Origin: Janibacter limosus NBRC 16128
GTDB lineage: Bacteria; Actinomycetota; Actinomycetes; Actinomycetales; Dermatophilaceae
Reading direction: 5' to 3'
NCBI RefSeq assembly: GCF_001570985.1
Contig: NZ_BCSS01000014.1
Location: 1 to 64,000 of the forward strand
Length of the DNA stretch: 64,000 bases
Shown: positions 1-10,111 of the stretch, piece after piece
How positions within the stretch are numbered: position 1 is the first letter of the stretch
Layout: each line of letters begins with the position of its first letter
Notes under the pieces: model-generated
What the model saw: only the letters and a program-made list of their open reading frames with translations
Databases searched by the model: none
What the model was told of the DNA's origin: nothing
Position numbers and translations under genes: made by a program

Positions 1-1616
1 TCAGGGGCCTCTGCGCTCCCACCGACAATGGCATGGGAAACAGTCCCAGTGGAGGCAGCAAGTACCAGCCAGGCGCCGTCGGCGTTGGACTTGGTGCTGG
101 TGACATTGTTGAAGGAGCCGCTCAACACCTTGGTCTCGCTCGGCGAAAACTGGATCTTGGACATCGGCGAGACCCGTTCAACGACGTCATCCAGATTTTC
201 GGTGGTGGTGAAGACGACCTTCACCGTCGCCGCCCCCTCGTCGAGCAGGACGATCGGCCGCGTGCCGTGGCGGGCCACCTCGTGCAGCGGCTCCCAGGCG
301 CCGTCAGGCTGGCGTACCAAGAGGGCGATGACGGGTTGCGACGCTGAGTCAAAGGACGTCTTGACCGCCGCGAAAAGCGTCCCGTCGGACGCCACAGCCA
401 GGTTGATGTGGTCATCGGCCATCCCGCCACCAACCGACTTGGCCGAACCGCCGGCTGGGACCTCATCCGAGGTCCAGCTGCTGGGCGCGCTGCCATCCTG
501 GTGCGTGCGAAAGCCGAATCGCCGACTCGACTGGTTGGACCACATGACGCCGATGCGGCCTCCGCGCAACGACGTGATCGCGGCGATGTCGTCGTCCTTG
601 ATGCCACTGGCCACGGTGATCGGCGCCGAGAACGACGTGTAGGGAGCATCGCTGTAGCGCATCTGCACTGTCGTGCTGGTGTCATAGGCGACCCACATGC
701 GACCGGTGGTGTCCGTCGTCAACGTGGCAGTCTCGCTCCCCGGCATGGAGATGCCGGTCGCTTCCGGACGTTGCGCCCAGGGCTGGTAACCGGCCCCGTC
801 GTACTGGAGTGACACCAGTGAAGTGCTCGGCCCGTGCAGCAGAACGTGGGCCAGGTCGCCGTCCGTCTGCACGTCGGCGCGCACAGCCGTGCTGGGGGAG
901 ATCATCACCTCGGGTCGCCAACGCTCGCCCTCGAGCTTCCACACCCAGGTTCCAGCAGGCGAGATGCCCGTGGACCCCAGAACGACCCACCAAGCACCAT
1001 CATGACGCCATACCTTCGACTGCGGCTTTTCGCCGGTGTTCGTCGACGCGGGTATCGATGCAAAGGTGCTCTGCGAGGGAGCGACACGCCGCTGCTTCGG
1101 CTGGGCAACACCCACGTCCTCACTCCAGGACAGCGTCATCAAACCGGCCTGGCGGTGCTTCGCGCGAACACTGATCTGGAAGATCTGGCCCTCGCTGGCA
1201 ACGACGACGACGGCAGATGTGGTCACGTCACCGACATCATCGCTATGCGTGGTCTTGCCTGAGCCCGCTCGTCCACTCTGGGGGCGCACGGTGAGCACTG
1301 TGTCCGCCTCGGACCCGTGGGTGTCGAAGTCATATCGGCCGTCGGCCGGGGCAGTCCACGTCCATGCCACTGTGTCGTCGACGAGCACCTTGCGTGGGTT
1401 CACCGGATCCATGACGAAGTTGGGAACCACGACCTGCCCGGTGGCCCCCACGAGGGTCTGGACGGGGAGCTTGCCCGCCGCCACGGCACGGGACCCCTGG
1501 CTGGCCACTCCCGCGGCGGCCGGCCCTCCCATTGACGCCATGACCAAGAGAGCGCTCATCAGCGCCCCGCAAACCCAGCGCCCCCACGCCCACCGACCAG
1601 TTGTGACTGCAGACAT
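1..1616 (-). CDS. Secreted PPC plus beta-propeller-like protein (3' end outside window)
   Basis: The minus-strand frame opens at ATG 1616-1614 and runs without a stop to the window edge, giving 538 codons; the C-terminus is missing. The ATG follows a GAGGAGG ribosome-binding site. The N-terminus is a Sec signal peptide: a hydrophobic stretch (ALMSALLVMASMGG) ending in small residues (PAAAG). Roughly residues 65-170 look like a PPC-type beta-sandwich (WTWTAPADGRYDF, DTVLTV). After that come repeated short strands with W/S/D-rich turns, like the BNR/sialidase class of beta-propellers. I recognise no catalytic signature. It is probably an exported or surface carbohydrate-binding or structural protein. 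It lies directly downstream of a GT2 glycosyltransferase on the same strand, which fits a polysaccharide role, but that is inference. Confidence 0.75.
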   Translation of the reverse strand, partial: MSAVTTGRWAWGRWVCGALMSALLVMASMGGPAAAGVASQGSRAVAAGKLPVQTLVGATGQVVVPNFVMDPVNPRKVLVDDTVAWTWTAPADGRYDFDTHGSEADTVLTVRPQSGRAGSGKTTHSDDVGDVTTSAVVVVASEGQIFQISVRAKHRQAGLMTLSWSEDVGVAQPKQRRVAPSQSTFASIPASTNTGEKPQSKVWRHDGAWWVVLGSTGISPAGTWVWKLEGERWRPEVMISPSTAVRADVQTDGDLAHVLLHGPSTSLVSLQYDGAGYQPWAQRPEATGISMPGSETATLTTDTTGRMWVAYDTSTTVQMRYSDAPYTSFSAPITVASGIKDDDIAAITSLRGGRIGVMWSNQSSRRFGFRTHQDGSAPSSWTSDEVPAGGSAKSVGGGMADDHINLAVASDGTLFAAVKTSFDSASQPVIALLVRQPDGAWEPLHEVARHGTRPIVLLDEGAATVKVVFTTTENLDDVVERVSPMSKIQFSPSETKVLSGSFNNVTSTKSNADGAWLVLAASTGTVSHAIVGGSAEAP

Positions 1617-1735
1617 AGCCCCTCCTCAGGGGCAGCACTCGCGACCCTTAGTGATCGCGGGGCCTTCTCCCACCGCCAAAGTACTCCGCTCCAAGCGGCT
1701 TGCCTAGGCTCGGACACGGGTGTCTGCGAGCAGTC

Positions 1736-2629
1736 CTACAGGTAGAGCACCCGATGGTGGACGCTCCCGGAGACACGTCCGGCCGCGCCGGCGAGGTCCT
1801 CCGTCCACTGCCATCGCACCCGCTGAGAGAAGGGCACGATCGGTGCCACGGCAATGAGCCTGGCCCACCTCCCGGCCGCCCCGGCCAGCCGTGGCCGCGG
1901 CATCCCGCGATCACCGTAGTCACGGAACAGTCGGCCACGTGACTGATTCGCCTTGTAGGCCTTGACGGCCACCGAGCGGAGGGTGGAACGGTGCCGGTAG
2001 TGGACCACCGCATCGGGGGCATGTCGAAGGCTGAACCCGGCGAGCTGCAGTCGCCAGCTGAACTCCGTGTCATCAGACCCATACGTGTATGCCTCTGCGA
2101 AACCCCCGATCTCGTCGAAGACCGTTCGCTGCACCGCCAAGTTGGCGCTGATGGCGCGAGGGAGGAACCCCGCCACGACCGGCAGCCCGTCGGGGTGGCG
2201 AGGCAGGAAGGAGGGGCGGTTGCCGTTGAGGAGGTCGTTCTCGATGGCGCCGCCCACCGCGTCGGCCCGGTCCAACGCCAGCACCATCGCCCGGATCCAA
2301 CCGGGTCCCACCATGTCGTCGGCATCGCAGAAGAGCAACCGGTCAGACCCGGCGACCGCGGCTCCCCTGTTGCGCGCGGCACTCGTCCCTGGCGTCTCGC
2401 AGGCCACGACGCGGATGGGCAGTCTGGACGTGTAGGAAGCGCACACATCGACGGTGTCGTCTGTCGAGCCGTTGTCGACGACGATGACCTCCCACGGGAA
2501 ATCGACATCCTGCTGAGCGAGGGCATCGAGCTGCAAGCCGATGGACTCTGCCTCATTCAGCACCGGAATGATCACGCTGGCCCAGAAGGTCACGCGGCTC
2601 AACGTAGCAGTCCCCAAATGACCAGGCAT
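1736..2629 (-). CDS. Family 2 glycosyltransferase
   Basis: A 297-residue GT-A fold enzyme expected to transfer a sugar from a nucleotide-sugar donor, probably at the cytoplasmic face of the membrane. Near the N-terminus is the GT2 opening strand (SVIIPVLNEAESI). The nucleotide-binding VVDNGSTDDT follows near residue 50, the metal-binding acidic cluster (FCDADD) near residue 100, and an acceptor-side acidic motif (YGSDDTEFSWR) near residue 190. There is no C-terminal transmembrane segment. The ATG at 2629 has no convincing ribosome-binding site; a GTG 12 codons later, just before the first beta strand, is a possible alternative start. It is divergent from the beta-helix lipoprotein and shares a roughly 90-bp promoter gap with it. 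Donor and acceptor cannot be told. Confidence 0.85.
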   Translation of the reverse strand: MPGHLGTATLSRVTFWASVIIPVLNEAESIGLQLDALAQQDVDFPWEVIVVDNGSTDDTVDVCASYTSRLPIRVVACETPGTSAARNRGAAVAGSDRLLFCDADDMVGPGWIRAMVLALDRADAVGGAIENDLLNGNRPSFLPRHPDGLPVVAGFLPRAISANLAVQRTVFDEIGGFAEAYTYGSDDTEFSWRLQLAGFSLRHAPDAVVHYRHRSTLRSVAVKAYKANQSRGRLFRDYGDRGMPRPRLAGAAGRWARLIAVAPIVPFSQRVRWQWTEDLAGAAGRVSGSVHHRVLYL

Positions 2630-2719
2630 TGACCCCGAAGAGGGAGCACGCTTGACTGTGTGGACGCCCCTGCCAGGGGCTCCCCCGGCACGGGTCGGGA
2701 GGAGGGGAGGGAGTCAGTC

Positions 2720-3610
2720 GTGGCTGGCATTCAGGCGCGATCCATCGTGATCGGCGCAGGGATGACCATTGCCCTGTTGGCGACCGCCTGCAGTTCATCC
2801 AGCGGCGCCCCGACGCGGGTCGCAGCCGACCCGACCCAGGCTGCCGATGTCGCCAGTCCTCCCCCGTCACTGCAACGCTCCGATTTCCCCGATGAGTCGA
2901 CCACCGGTGTGCCCGCTGGTACCCGCCTGAAGCCGTCGGGGTCCCTGACGATCGACAAGGACGGCACGGTGATCGACGGTAAGGAGATCACCGGGACGGT
3001 CACCGTGAAGGCCGACAACGTAGTCATCCGCAACTCAAGGATCCTCAACACCGGTCCCTTCCCCGTGCGTGTGGACGGGGGCAAGAACCTCCTCGTGGAA
3101 GACAGCGAGATCGACGGACGCGGACGAGGGGAAGCCGCCATCGCCTTCGGCAAGTACACCCTCCGGCGAGTCCACATCCACAACATCCCCGAGGGGCCGC
3201 GCGTGGCGGGTGGCGACGTCTTCATCGAGGACTCGCTCATCCACGAAATGGTGCAGAAGGGTGACAACCACACCGATGTCGTGCAGGTCGTCTCCGGCAA
3301 GAACATCGTCGTGCGAGGCAACGCCCTGGAGGCCTACAACCCGGAGTCGGGACTCATGGGAAATGCCGCCTTCATGTTCGGCGAGGACGACGGTCCCGTC
3401 ACCGACTGCCATGTCACGGGCAACTACCTCAATGGCGGTAACTACACCGTCAATGGTGGAGGGTCCAAGACCACGGGGGCTGCGTGCACCTTCCGGGACA
3501 ACGCACTCGGCAGCGACAACCGCTACGGCCCGACTGCCAACCTCGGTCCAGACGTCGACTGGGACGCGTCGAACGTCTGGCTGTCGAACAACAAAACCGT
3601 CAAGGGGTGA
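2720..3610 (+). CDS. Parallel beta-helix lipoprotein
   Basis: I place the start at GTG 2720, just after a GGAGGGGAGGGAG ribosome-binding site at 2701-2713. This yields a clean lipoprotein signal: a short charged start, a hydrophobic run (IVIGAGMTIALLATAC) and a lipobox LATAC, giving a lipid-anchored exported protein of 296 residues. After a Ser/Pro-rich linker, the rest is built of short repeated strands (GTVTVKADNVVIRNSRI, NLLVEDSEI, DVFIEDSLI, NIVVRGNAL), typical of right-handed parallel beta-helices of the pectate-lyase-like superfamily. I see no recognisable catalytic Asp/Arg set, so it may bind or modify a polysaccharide rather than be a known lyase. It lies between two glycosyltransferase genes. 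Confidence 0.8.
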   Translation: MAGIQARSIVIGAGMTIALLATACSSSSGAPTRVAADPTQAADVASPPPSLQRSDFPDESTTGVPAGTRLKPSGSLTIDKDGTVIDGKEITGTVTVKADNVVIRNSRILNTGPFPVRVDGGKNLLVEDSEIDGRGRGEAAIAFGKYTLRRVHIHNIPEGPRVAGGDVFIEDSLIHEMVQKGDNHTDVVQVVSGKNIVVRGNALEAYNPESGLMGNAAFMFGEDDGPVTDCHVTGNYLNGGNYTVNGGGSKTTGAACTFRDNALGSDNRYGPTANLGPDVDWDASNVWLSNNKTVKG

Positions 3611-3647
3611 CTGACTTGGGCCATGTCCTGGCAGCGGGTGTACCGCG

Positions 3648-4997
3648 TTGACGACCACCAGGCCACCAGGCTCTGGGACGCGTGTGCTCATCATCGTCCA
3701 GAACCTGCCGGTCCCCTTGGACCGACGGGTCTGGCTGGAGTGTCAGGCCTTGCGCGACAACGGCTACCTCGTCAGCGTCATTTGTCCCAAGGGCCCGGGC
3801 GACCCTGCGCGGCACGACGTCGATGGCGTGGCCCTGTACAAGTATCGGCCAGCGCCCGAGGCGCAGGGGGCAGCCGGCTTCGCGTACGAGTTCGCCTATT
3901 CCTGGCTCAGAACCGCATGGCTGAGTCTGCGCGTCCACCGGGAGCGAGGCTTCGACATCATGCAAGCCTGCAACCCACCGGACACCTACTGGCTGCTGGC
4001 CAAGTTCTGGCGCGTGCGCGGTGTCCGGTTCATCTTCGACCACCACGACTTGAACCCCGAATTGTTCGTGTCGCGGTTCGGAGCTCCGACATCGCTCGCA
4101 GGGCGTGTCCAGCTCGCGGGACTTCGCTGGCTGGAGCGCCGCACATTCCGCACCGCCGACCACGTGATCTCCACCAACGAGTCGTACAAGGAGATCGCAC
4201 GACGGCGGGGCGGCGTTGCGGAGAGCCAGGTGACCGTCGTGCGTAGCGGCCCGGACACGACCCGCATGCGCCCGGTGCACCCGACGATCGATGTGCGCCG
4301 AGGTGGCGAGCACTTGCTGGCATACCTCGGGATCATGGGACCTCAGGATGGCGTCGACAACGTCCTGAAGCTGATGGACGAGCTGGTGCATCGCCGGGGT
4401 CGCACCACGGTGCGGGCTGCGCTCCTGGGCTTCGGTGACTGTCTCGCCGAGCTCGAGCAACAGTCCACCGACCTCGGGCTGGATCCGTACGTGGAGTTCA
4501 CCGGCCGCGTCGGGCCGGAGCAGATCGCGCAGTATCTGAGCGCTGCAGACGTGGGGATCGGCCCTGATGCGGCCACTCCTCTCAACGAGCTCTCGACGAT
4601 GAACAAGACGATGGAGTACATGGCCTTCGCGCTGCCGTCCGTTGCATTCGACCTGAAGGAGACCCGGGTCAGCGGCGCAGATGCCGTCCTGTACGTCCCC
4701 TCTGGGGACGTGTCCGCGATGGCCGACGCTGTCGAACGTCTGCTGGACGACCCTGATCTACGGGTCACTCTCGCCCTGCGCGGCAGAGAGAGAGTGAGCG
4801 CCCTGCTCGACTGGCAACCACAGCGCGAGGCCTACCTCGCGGCCTTCGCTCAGGTTGCAGGCGTGCCTTCAGAGCCAGACGCCAACGTGGCCACACCGGT
4901 CGAGGACAGGGCGGCGAAGGCACCCACCGGACTCACCTACGTGGACCTCGGCGATGAGGACGAGATGCGGACCTTCGTGCTGCATCGCGGGGGGTAG
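3648..4997 (+). CDS. Family 4 glycosyltransferase (WbuB-like)
   Basis: A 449-residue GT-B enzyme. The N-terminal acceptor domain has the opening strand VLIIVQNLPVPLDRRVW and the segment FIFDHHDLNPE. The C-terminal donor domain has a Gly-rich strand (LLAYLGIMGPQDGVD), the helix-strand unit LLGFGDCLAELEQ, and an E-rich donor site in the usual position (ELSTMNKTMEYMAFALPSVAFD). It resembles WbuB/WcaI-type transferases of exopolysaccharide or O-antigen assembly. The start is taken at TTG 3648. No strong ribosome-binding site is visible, and a GTG at the first beta strand could be used instead. It follows the beta-helix lipoprotein on the same strand after 37 bp, so co-transcription is likely. It ends 40 bp before a convergent lipoprotein gene. 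Confidence 0.85.
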   Translation: MTTTRPPGSGTRVLIIVQNLPVPLDRRVWLECQALRDNGYLVSVICPKGPGDPARHDVDGVALYKYRPAPEAQGAAGFAYEFAYSWLRTAWLSLRVHRERGFDIMQACNPPDTYWLLAKFWRVRGVRFIFDHHDLNPELFVSRFGAPTSLAGRVQLAGLRWLERRTFRTADHVISTNESYKEIARRRGGVAESQVTVVRSGPDTTRMRPVHPTIDVRRGGEHLLAYLGIMGPQDGVDNVLKLMDELVHRRGRTTVRAALLGFGDCLAELEQQSTDLGLDPYVEFTGRVGPEQIAQYLSAADVGIGPDAATPLNELSTMNKTMEYMAFALPSVAFDLKETRVSGADAVLYVPSGDVSAMADAVERLLDDPDLRVTLALRGRERVSALLDWQPQREAYLAAFAQVAGVPSEPDANVATPVEDRAAKAPTGLTYVDLGDEDEMRTFVLHRGG

Positions 4998-5037
4998 ACC
5001 GCACTCACAGGCGATTGCCGACCGTCTCCGTCCGCAC

Positions 5038-5676
5038 TCACCACGTGGTGTACGAGGAGTCGTTGATCGTGAACCCGTGGTCGCCGACCCGGCAGGTCAT
5101 CCCGGTGGAGCGGCTCTCGCACTCTGCCTGATCAGTCCCGACGCTGTGCTCGTACGGGAGCACCGCCTCGTCCTGCGCGGACGAGCCGAGCTCCGCCGTC
5201 CACCAGCCGGCGTCCTGGGCCTGGGTGGCCGACTGCGCCGTGACCGCATCGCTGACGCAGCCGGGGCGGGCGCCCTGCGCGTCGACGACCATGCTGGCGC
5301 CCATGTCGAACTCGCAGCCGTCCTTGAGGTCAGCCGGGACCGGGAGAGCGCCGCTGCGCAGGTCGCAGCGAGCCAAGGCCTCAGGACCCTGCGTCGACAG
5401 CGTGCACACGATCTTGCCGCTCGGCGAGACCCAGCTGGCGTCCGCGGTGTCCTGACCCAACCGGTTGGCGGACGGGATCGCTGACTGCGACGGCTGGCCC
5501 GCCGCGCTCGACGTCCCAGTGGCTGGCTCGGCGGGCGAGGACGTCGCCTGCGTGGTGACGGTCACCGTCGTGCCCGACGCCCCGTCCCCGGGCTCGTCGG
5601 CTCCACCGCAGGCGGTGAGGGCCAGCACGAGGGCACTGACAGCGACCGCAGACGAGAGCAGGCGTGGGGTGCGCAT
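5038..5676 (-). CDS. DUF6636-like cysteine-rich lipoprotein
   Basis: Starting at ATG 5676 the product is 212 residues, with a lipoprotein signal (LLSSAVAVSALVLALTAC, lipobox LTAC). A Ser/Thr/Pro-rich spacer follows, then a compact domain of about 125 residues with six regularly placed cysteines (KIVC, ARC, DGC, PGC, AEC, MTC). The pattern SPSGKIVC, an LPY segment and a C-terminal HGFT..SSY stretch resemble the DUF6636 family of small exported actinobacterial proteins, whose function is unknown to me. The cysteines could form three disulfides. An ATG 33 bases upstream is rejected because it would put charged residues before the signal. It is 14 bp downstream of the DUF6350 gene on the same strand, so the two may form an operon. 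Confidence 0.7.
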   Translation of the reverse strand: MRTPRLLSSAVAVSALVLALTACGGADEPGDGASGTTVTVTTQATSSPAEPATGTSSAAGQPSQSAIPSANRLGQDTADASWVSPSGKIVCTLSTQGPEALARCDLRSGALPVPADLKDGCEFDMGASMVVDAQGARPGCVSDAVTAQSATQAQDAGWWTAELGSSAQDEAVLPYEHSVGTDQAECESRSTGMTCRVGDHGFTINDSSYTTW

Positions 5677-5690
5677 GGTCAATGGTGCCC

Positions 5691-6854
5691 TCAGCGGCGC
5701 AGGACCCACCAGTCGCGCGCGAGGACGGCGAAGGCTCCGACCGCGAGCTCACCGAAGAGCACCAGCGCAAGCAGGGGCGCCGGAGCGCCCAGGTGGGACA
5801 GCCGGACCGCCCCGAGTGAGCCGCCGGCGAAGGTGTCGAGCAGAGCGATCGTCACGGCGGCCACGAGGACCGCAGCCACCACGGCCGCGAGCTTGGTCTG
5901 GGTCGCGGCCAGTCGGGGCACGTAGGCCAGCGCCTCGCGGCCGAGCCAGACGCCGACCGCGATCGGCAGCAGGACGAGCAGGTGGGTGGCCCACGGGAGG
6001 CCGCCGGGCTGCGGTTGCGCGGCCAGGACGGGGACCATCGGGAGCAGTCCGGCCTCGGCGCCCGACCAGGTCGTCATCGCGCCACCGGTGGTCGAGAAGC
6101 CCGGTCCGGCAGCGAGGGACAGCGCCCAGATGCCGAGGTTTGGCAGCAGGGCCACCTGGAGCAGGACGAGGACGACTCCGCCGAAGAAGCCGGCGTCGAG
6201 GGCTGAGTGGATGTGCGCGACCCGCCCCAGGTGCAGCAGCGTGGCCACGGCCACGAGGACCGAGCCGAGCGCGATGAGCAGGACCGCCCCCTTCGCTCCC
6301 GGGAGGAGGCCCCGACGCAGCGACAGGGGGGCGCGGACCCACAGGTCGTCCAGCTGCTCCGGGAGTCCGTGCGCCCAGACGAGCCCGACGGCGGGTATGA
6401 CGATCAAGGGCAGGACGAGGCTGAGCAGGACGGGACCTGCAGGTGACATGAGCCCGATGAGCGCAGCCACCACCCCGACCGCGGCATATCCACCGAGCCA
6501 GGCACCCTGCACCCGCGGGGCCGGCTGCTCGGGCAGCCCACGACGGGCTCCCGCGCGAGCGAGGAGGACGAGGAGCACGGCCCCGAGGAGGGGCGTGAGG
6601 GCCAGGGTCCCGTCACCGAGATGCAGGCGGGCACCACCAGCGACGAGCCACACCAGGCTACCGGAGCCGACGGCGTCACCGAAGCCGGCGGACGCGCGCG
6701 GGACCGCCAGAGCGCCGAGCACGACCAGGAGGACGGGGAGCGCCCAACCAACGGCTGCCGTCAGGGCGCCTGCCGCTGCCGCCCGCACCTCGGGCCGTCT
6801 CCGAGTACCGTCATCAACGGTCGTGGCCGACCGGATGAGCTCCATCACCGTCAC
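5691..6854 (-). CDS. DUF6350 polytopic membrane protein
   Basis: A 387-residue, almost wholly hydrophobic protein with roughly nine or ten predicted membrane helices (for example WALPVLLVVLGALAV, LLGAVLLVLLARAG, GAVLLIALGSVLVAVATLL). Length, helix density and the conserved Gly/Ser-rich turn around GPGFSTTGGAMTTWSG match the DUF6350 family of actinobacteria, which is linked in some species to cell division or envelope integrity. In many relatives this gene sits between sucD and purN/purH. Here sucD is about 6.4 kb away, with the riboflavin operon, a sigma factor pair and a lysozyme in between. The start is a GTG at 6854. No ribosome-binding site is obvious. Confidence 0.75.
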   Translation of the reverse strand: MTVMELIRSATTVDDGTRRRPEVRAAAAGALTAAVGWALPVLLVVLGALAVPRASAGFGDAVGSGSLVWLVAGGARLHLGDGTLALTPLLGAVLLVLLARAGARRGLPEQPAPRVQGAWLGGYAAVGVVAALIGLMSPAGPVLLSLVLPLIVIPAVGLVWAHGLPEQLDDLWVRAPLSLRRGLLPGAKGAVLLIALGSVLVAVATLLHLGRVAHIHSALDAGFFGGVVLVLLQVALLPNLGIWALSLAAGPGFSTTGGAMTTWSGAEAGLLPMVPVLAAQPQPGGLPWATHLLVLLPIAVGVWLGREALAYVPRLAATQTKLAAVVAAVLVAAVTIALLDTFAGGSLGAVRLSHLGAPAPLLALVLFGELAVGAFAVLARDWWVLRR

Positions 6855-6930
6855 GCCCCCATGGTCACCGACGAAGGGGGATGGGTGGTGGAGGCCAGCC
6901 GAGGGTCACGAAAAGATTTCGGTTCCGGGA

Positions 6931-6956
6931 GCAACCCACGTGCATCCGCAGGCGTC
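6931..6956 (+). promoter_or_regulatory. Candidate ECF-type promoter of the sigma factor gene
   Basis: A GCAACC box (6931-6936), 16 bases, then CGTC (6953-6956), placed 7 bases before GTG 6964. The AAC-type -35 and CGTC-type -10 resemble promoters read by ECF sigma factors. This suggests that the sigma factor transcribes its own gene. Pattern match only. Confidence 0.4.
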
Positions 6957-6963
6957 TGGAGGG

Positions 6964-7473
6964 GTGATGAAGGGAGGCGAGGCATCGGCCGAAGCCGAGT
7001 TCGACGACTTCTACCGCTCCACGGCCCAAGGCGTCGTGCACCTCGTGTATGCCGCCACGGGCGACCTCGAGCTGGCCCGGGACTCCACCCAGGAGGCCTT
7101 CGCCAGGGCATGGCAGCGGTGGGACCAGGTGCGCGCCACGGACGAGCCGGGCGCCTGGGTGCGGACCGTGGCTCGGCGCATCGCGATCTCCGCATGGCGC
7201 AAGAACACCAACAGGAACAAGGCGATGGAGCGCCACGGGGAGCCCCCGTCTCCAGCCGGCCCCACCGTGGACCGGGTGACGGTGGTCGCTGCCCTGCGCA
7301 CCCTGGGCCCCGAGGTGCGCGAGACCCTCGCACTGCACTACCTCACCGACATGTCGGTCGAGGAGATCTCCCGGCAGACCGGCGCCCCGCCGGGAACCAT
7401 CAAGGCACGTCTGCACCGTGGACGAGCACAGCTGGCCAAGGCACTCACCGACAAGGAGGCCCACGATGACTGA
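6964..7473 (+). CDS. SigE-family ECF sigma factor
   Basis: A short (about 169 residues) extracytoplasmic-function sigma factor of the actinobacterial SigE family. Region 2 is visible as EFDDFYRS, LVYAATGDLELARDSTQEAF and RAWQRWDQ. Region 4 is LRTLGPEVRETLALHYL, then VEEISRQTGAPPGTIKARLHRGR, the helix-turn-helix that reads the -35 box. I take the GTG at 6964; the ATG at 6967 is an almost equal choice, and a GTG at 6940 behind GGGAG is possible. A candidate ECF promoter (6931-6956) would place transcription start almost exactly at 6964, suggesting autoregulation and a nearly leaderless message. The gene overlaps the downstream probable anti-sigma gene by 8 bp, so they are translationally coupled. 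Confidence 0.85.
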   Translation: MMKGGEASAEAEFDDFYRSTAQGVVHLVYAATGDLELARDSTQEAFARAWQRWDQVRATDEPGAWVRTVARRIAISAWRKNTNRNKAMERHGEPPSPAGPTVDRVTVVAALRTLGPEVRETLALHYLTDMSVEEISRQTGAPPGTIKARLHRGRAQLAKALTDKEAHDD

Positions 7474-8269
7474 CCACCACGACGACCAGCCGTGGGGCCT
7501 CGAGGACGACGAGCTCGTCCGCTCCGCGCTGGTCTCCCTGCGCGAGGATGTCTCCGCCCAACCCCTGCCCGAGCCGGCCTTTGTGCGGGCCCGCGCCGAG
7601 GGCCGGGAGCAGGCGTCCGCTGGCCAGGTCGTCGACCTGGCCAGGCGCCGCCGTCGCTCCTTCACGCTGCTCGCCGGAGTGGCCGCCGCTGCGCTCATCG
7701 CGACGGGTACCGGCTTCCTCGTGCAGGCCCGGGTCGACACCGCTCCCCCTGCTGCGACCTCCACCGACTCGGCCGGCGAGCCGACGATGCGGATGCTCGA
7801 CTCGAGCGAGTGGTCAGCCGCCCTCGGCCTGCCCGTCGCGAGCACGCAGGGCACGACCGACCCTGACGGGCAGTGCTTCCAGGCCCCCCGCTCGGACACG
7901 TGGGACCGGCGCGTCTCCACGCTCGACGACGGTCGGGTGGTCGCAGGACAGTGGATCGGCACGGCGTCCGGCGGCACGGACGCTCCGACCGATGCGATCG
8001 ACACGGCCGTGGCCCAGTGCGAAGAGACCTACACGGTCACCCAGCGGGTCACCGAGGACCTCCCCGGCGATGCCAGGTTCCGCTCGTGGCACGCCCGCGG
8101 GGCCGATGGTGCGACCTACTGGTGGGTCGAGGCGACCCGCGGAGCGTCGACCTCGTACCTCACTGTCGCCGAGCTCGACGGCATGACCTACACGTCAGAG
8201 GAGATGCGCCAGGTCGCGCAGTCCGCCCTCGGGGACTTCGACCTCACCGCGTCCCGCAACGCTCCCTGA
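7466..8269 (+). CDS. Probable single-pass anti-sigma factor
   Basis: The ATG at 7466 lies inside the end of the sigma gene and follows AAGGAGG at 7453-7459. The 267-residue product has an acidic cytoplasmic N-terminus of about 50 residues and then an Arg cluster and one membrane helix (FTLLAGVAAAALIATGTGFLV, about residues 65-85). A large domain outside the membrane holds at least two cysteines. This is the usual architecture of membrane anti-sigma factors encoded right after their ECF sigma. I see no HxxxCxxC zinc motif, so it would be a non-ZAS type. The role is inferred from position and topology, not from sequence identity. A 14-bp hairpin follows the stop codon. Confidence 0.6.
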   Translation: MTDHHDDQPWGLEDDELVRSALVSLREDVSAQPLPEPAFVRARAEGREQASAGQVVDLARRRRRSFTLLAGVAAAALIATGTGFLVQARVDTAPPAATSTDSAGEPTMRMLDSSEWSAALGLPVASTQGTTDPDGQCFQAPRSDTWDRRVSTLDDGRVVAGQWIGTASGGTDAPTDAIDTAVAQCEETYTVTQRVTEDLPGDARFRSWHARGADGATYWWVEATRGASTSYLTVAELDGMTYTSEEMRQVAQSALGDFDLTASRNAP

Positions 8270-8283
8270 GGAGTCACGGCAGA

Positions 8284-8327
8284 CAGCGCCGACCCGGGAA
8301 CAGGGGGGATCGACCGGGTCGGCGCTG
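8284..8327. terminator. Bidirectional hairpin between anti-sigma and ribH
   Basis: A perfect 14-bp inverted repeat (CAGCGCCGACCCGG and its complement) with a 16-base loop, lying between two convergent genes. No T-run follows, which is common in high-GC actinobacteria. Likely terminates both the sigma/anti-sigma unit and the riboflavin operon. Confidence 0.65.
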
Positions 8328-8396
8328 CCTCGCAAGGCTAGACCCGCATGTCGCTCCGCGTCACCACCGCTGATCCACACCGCACCGTGTGCTCCG

Positions 8397-10107
<1,711 letters not shown>

Positions 10108-10111
<4 letters not shown>

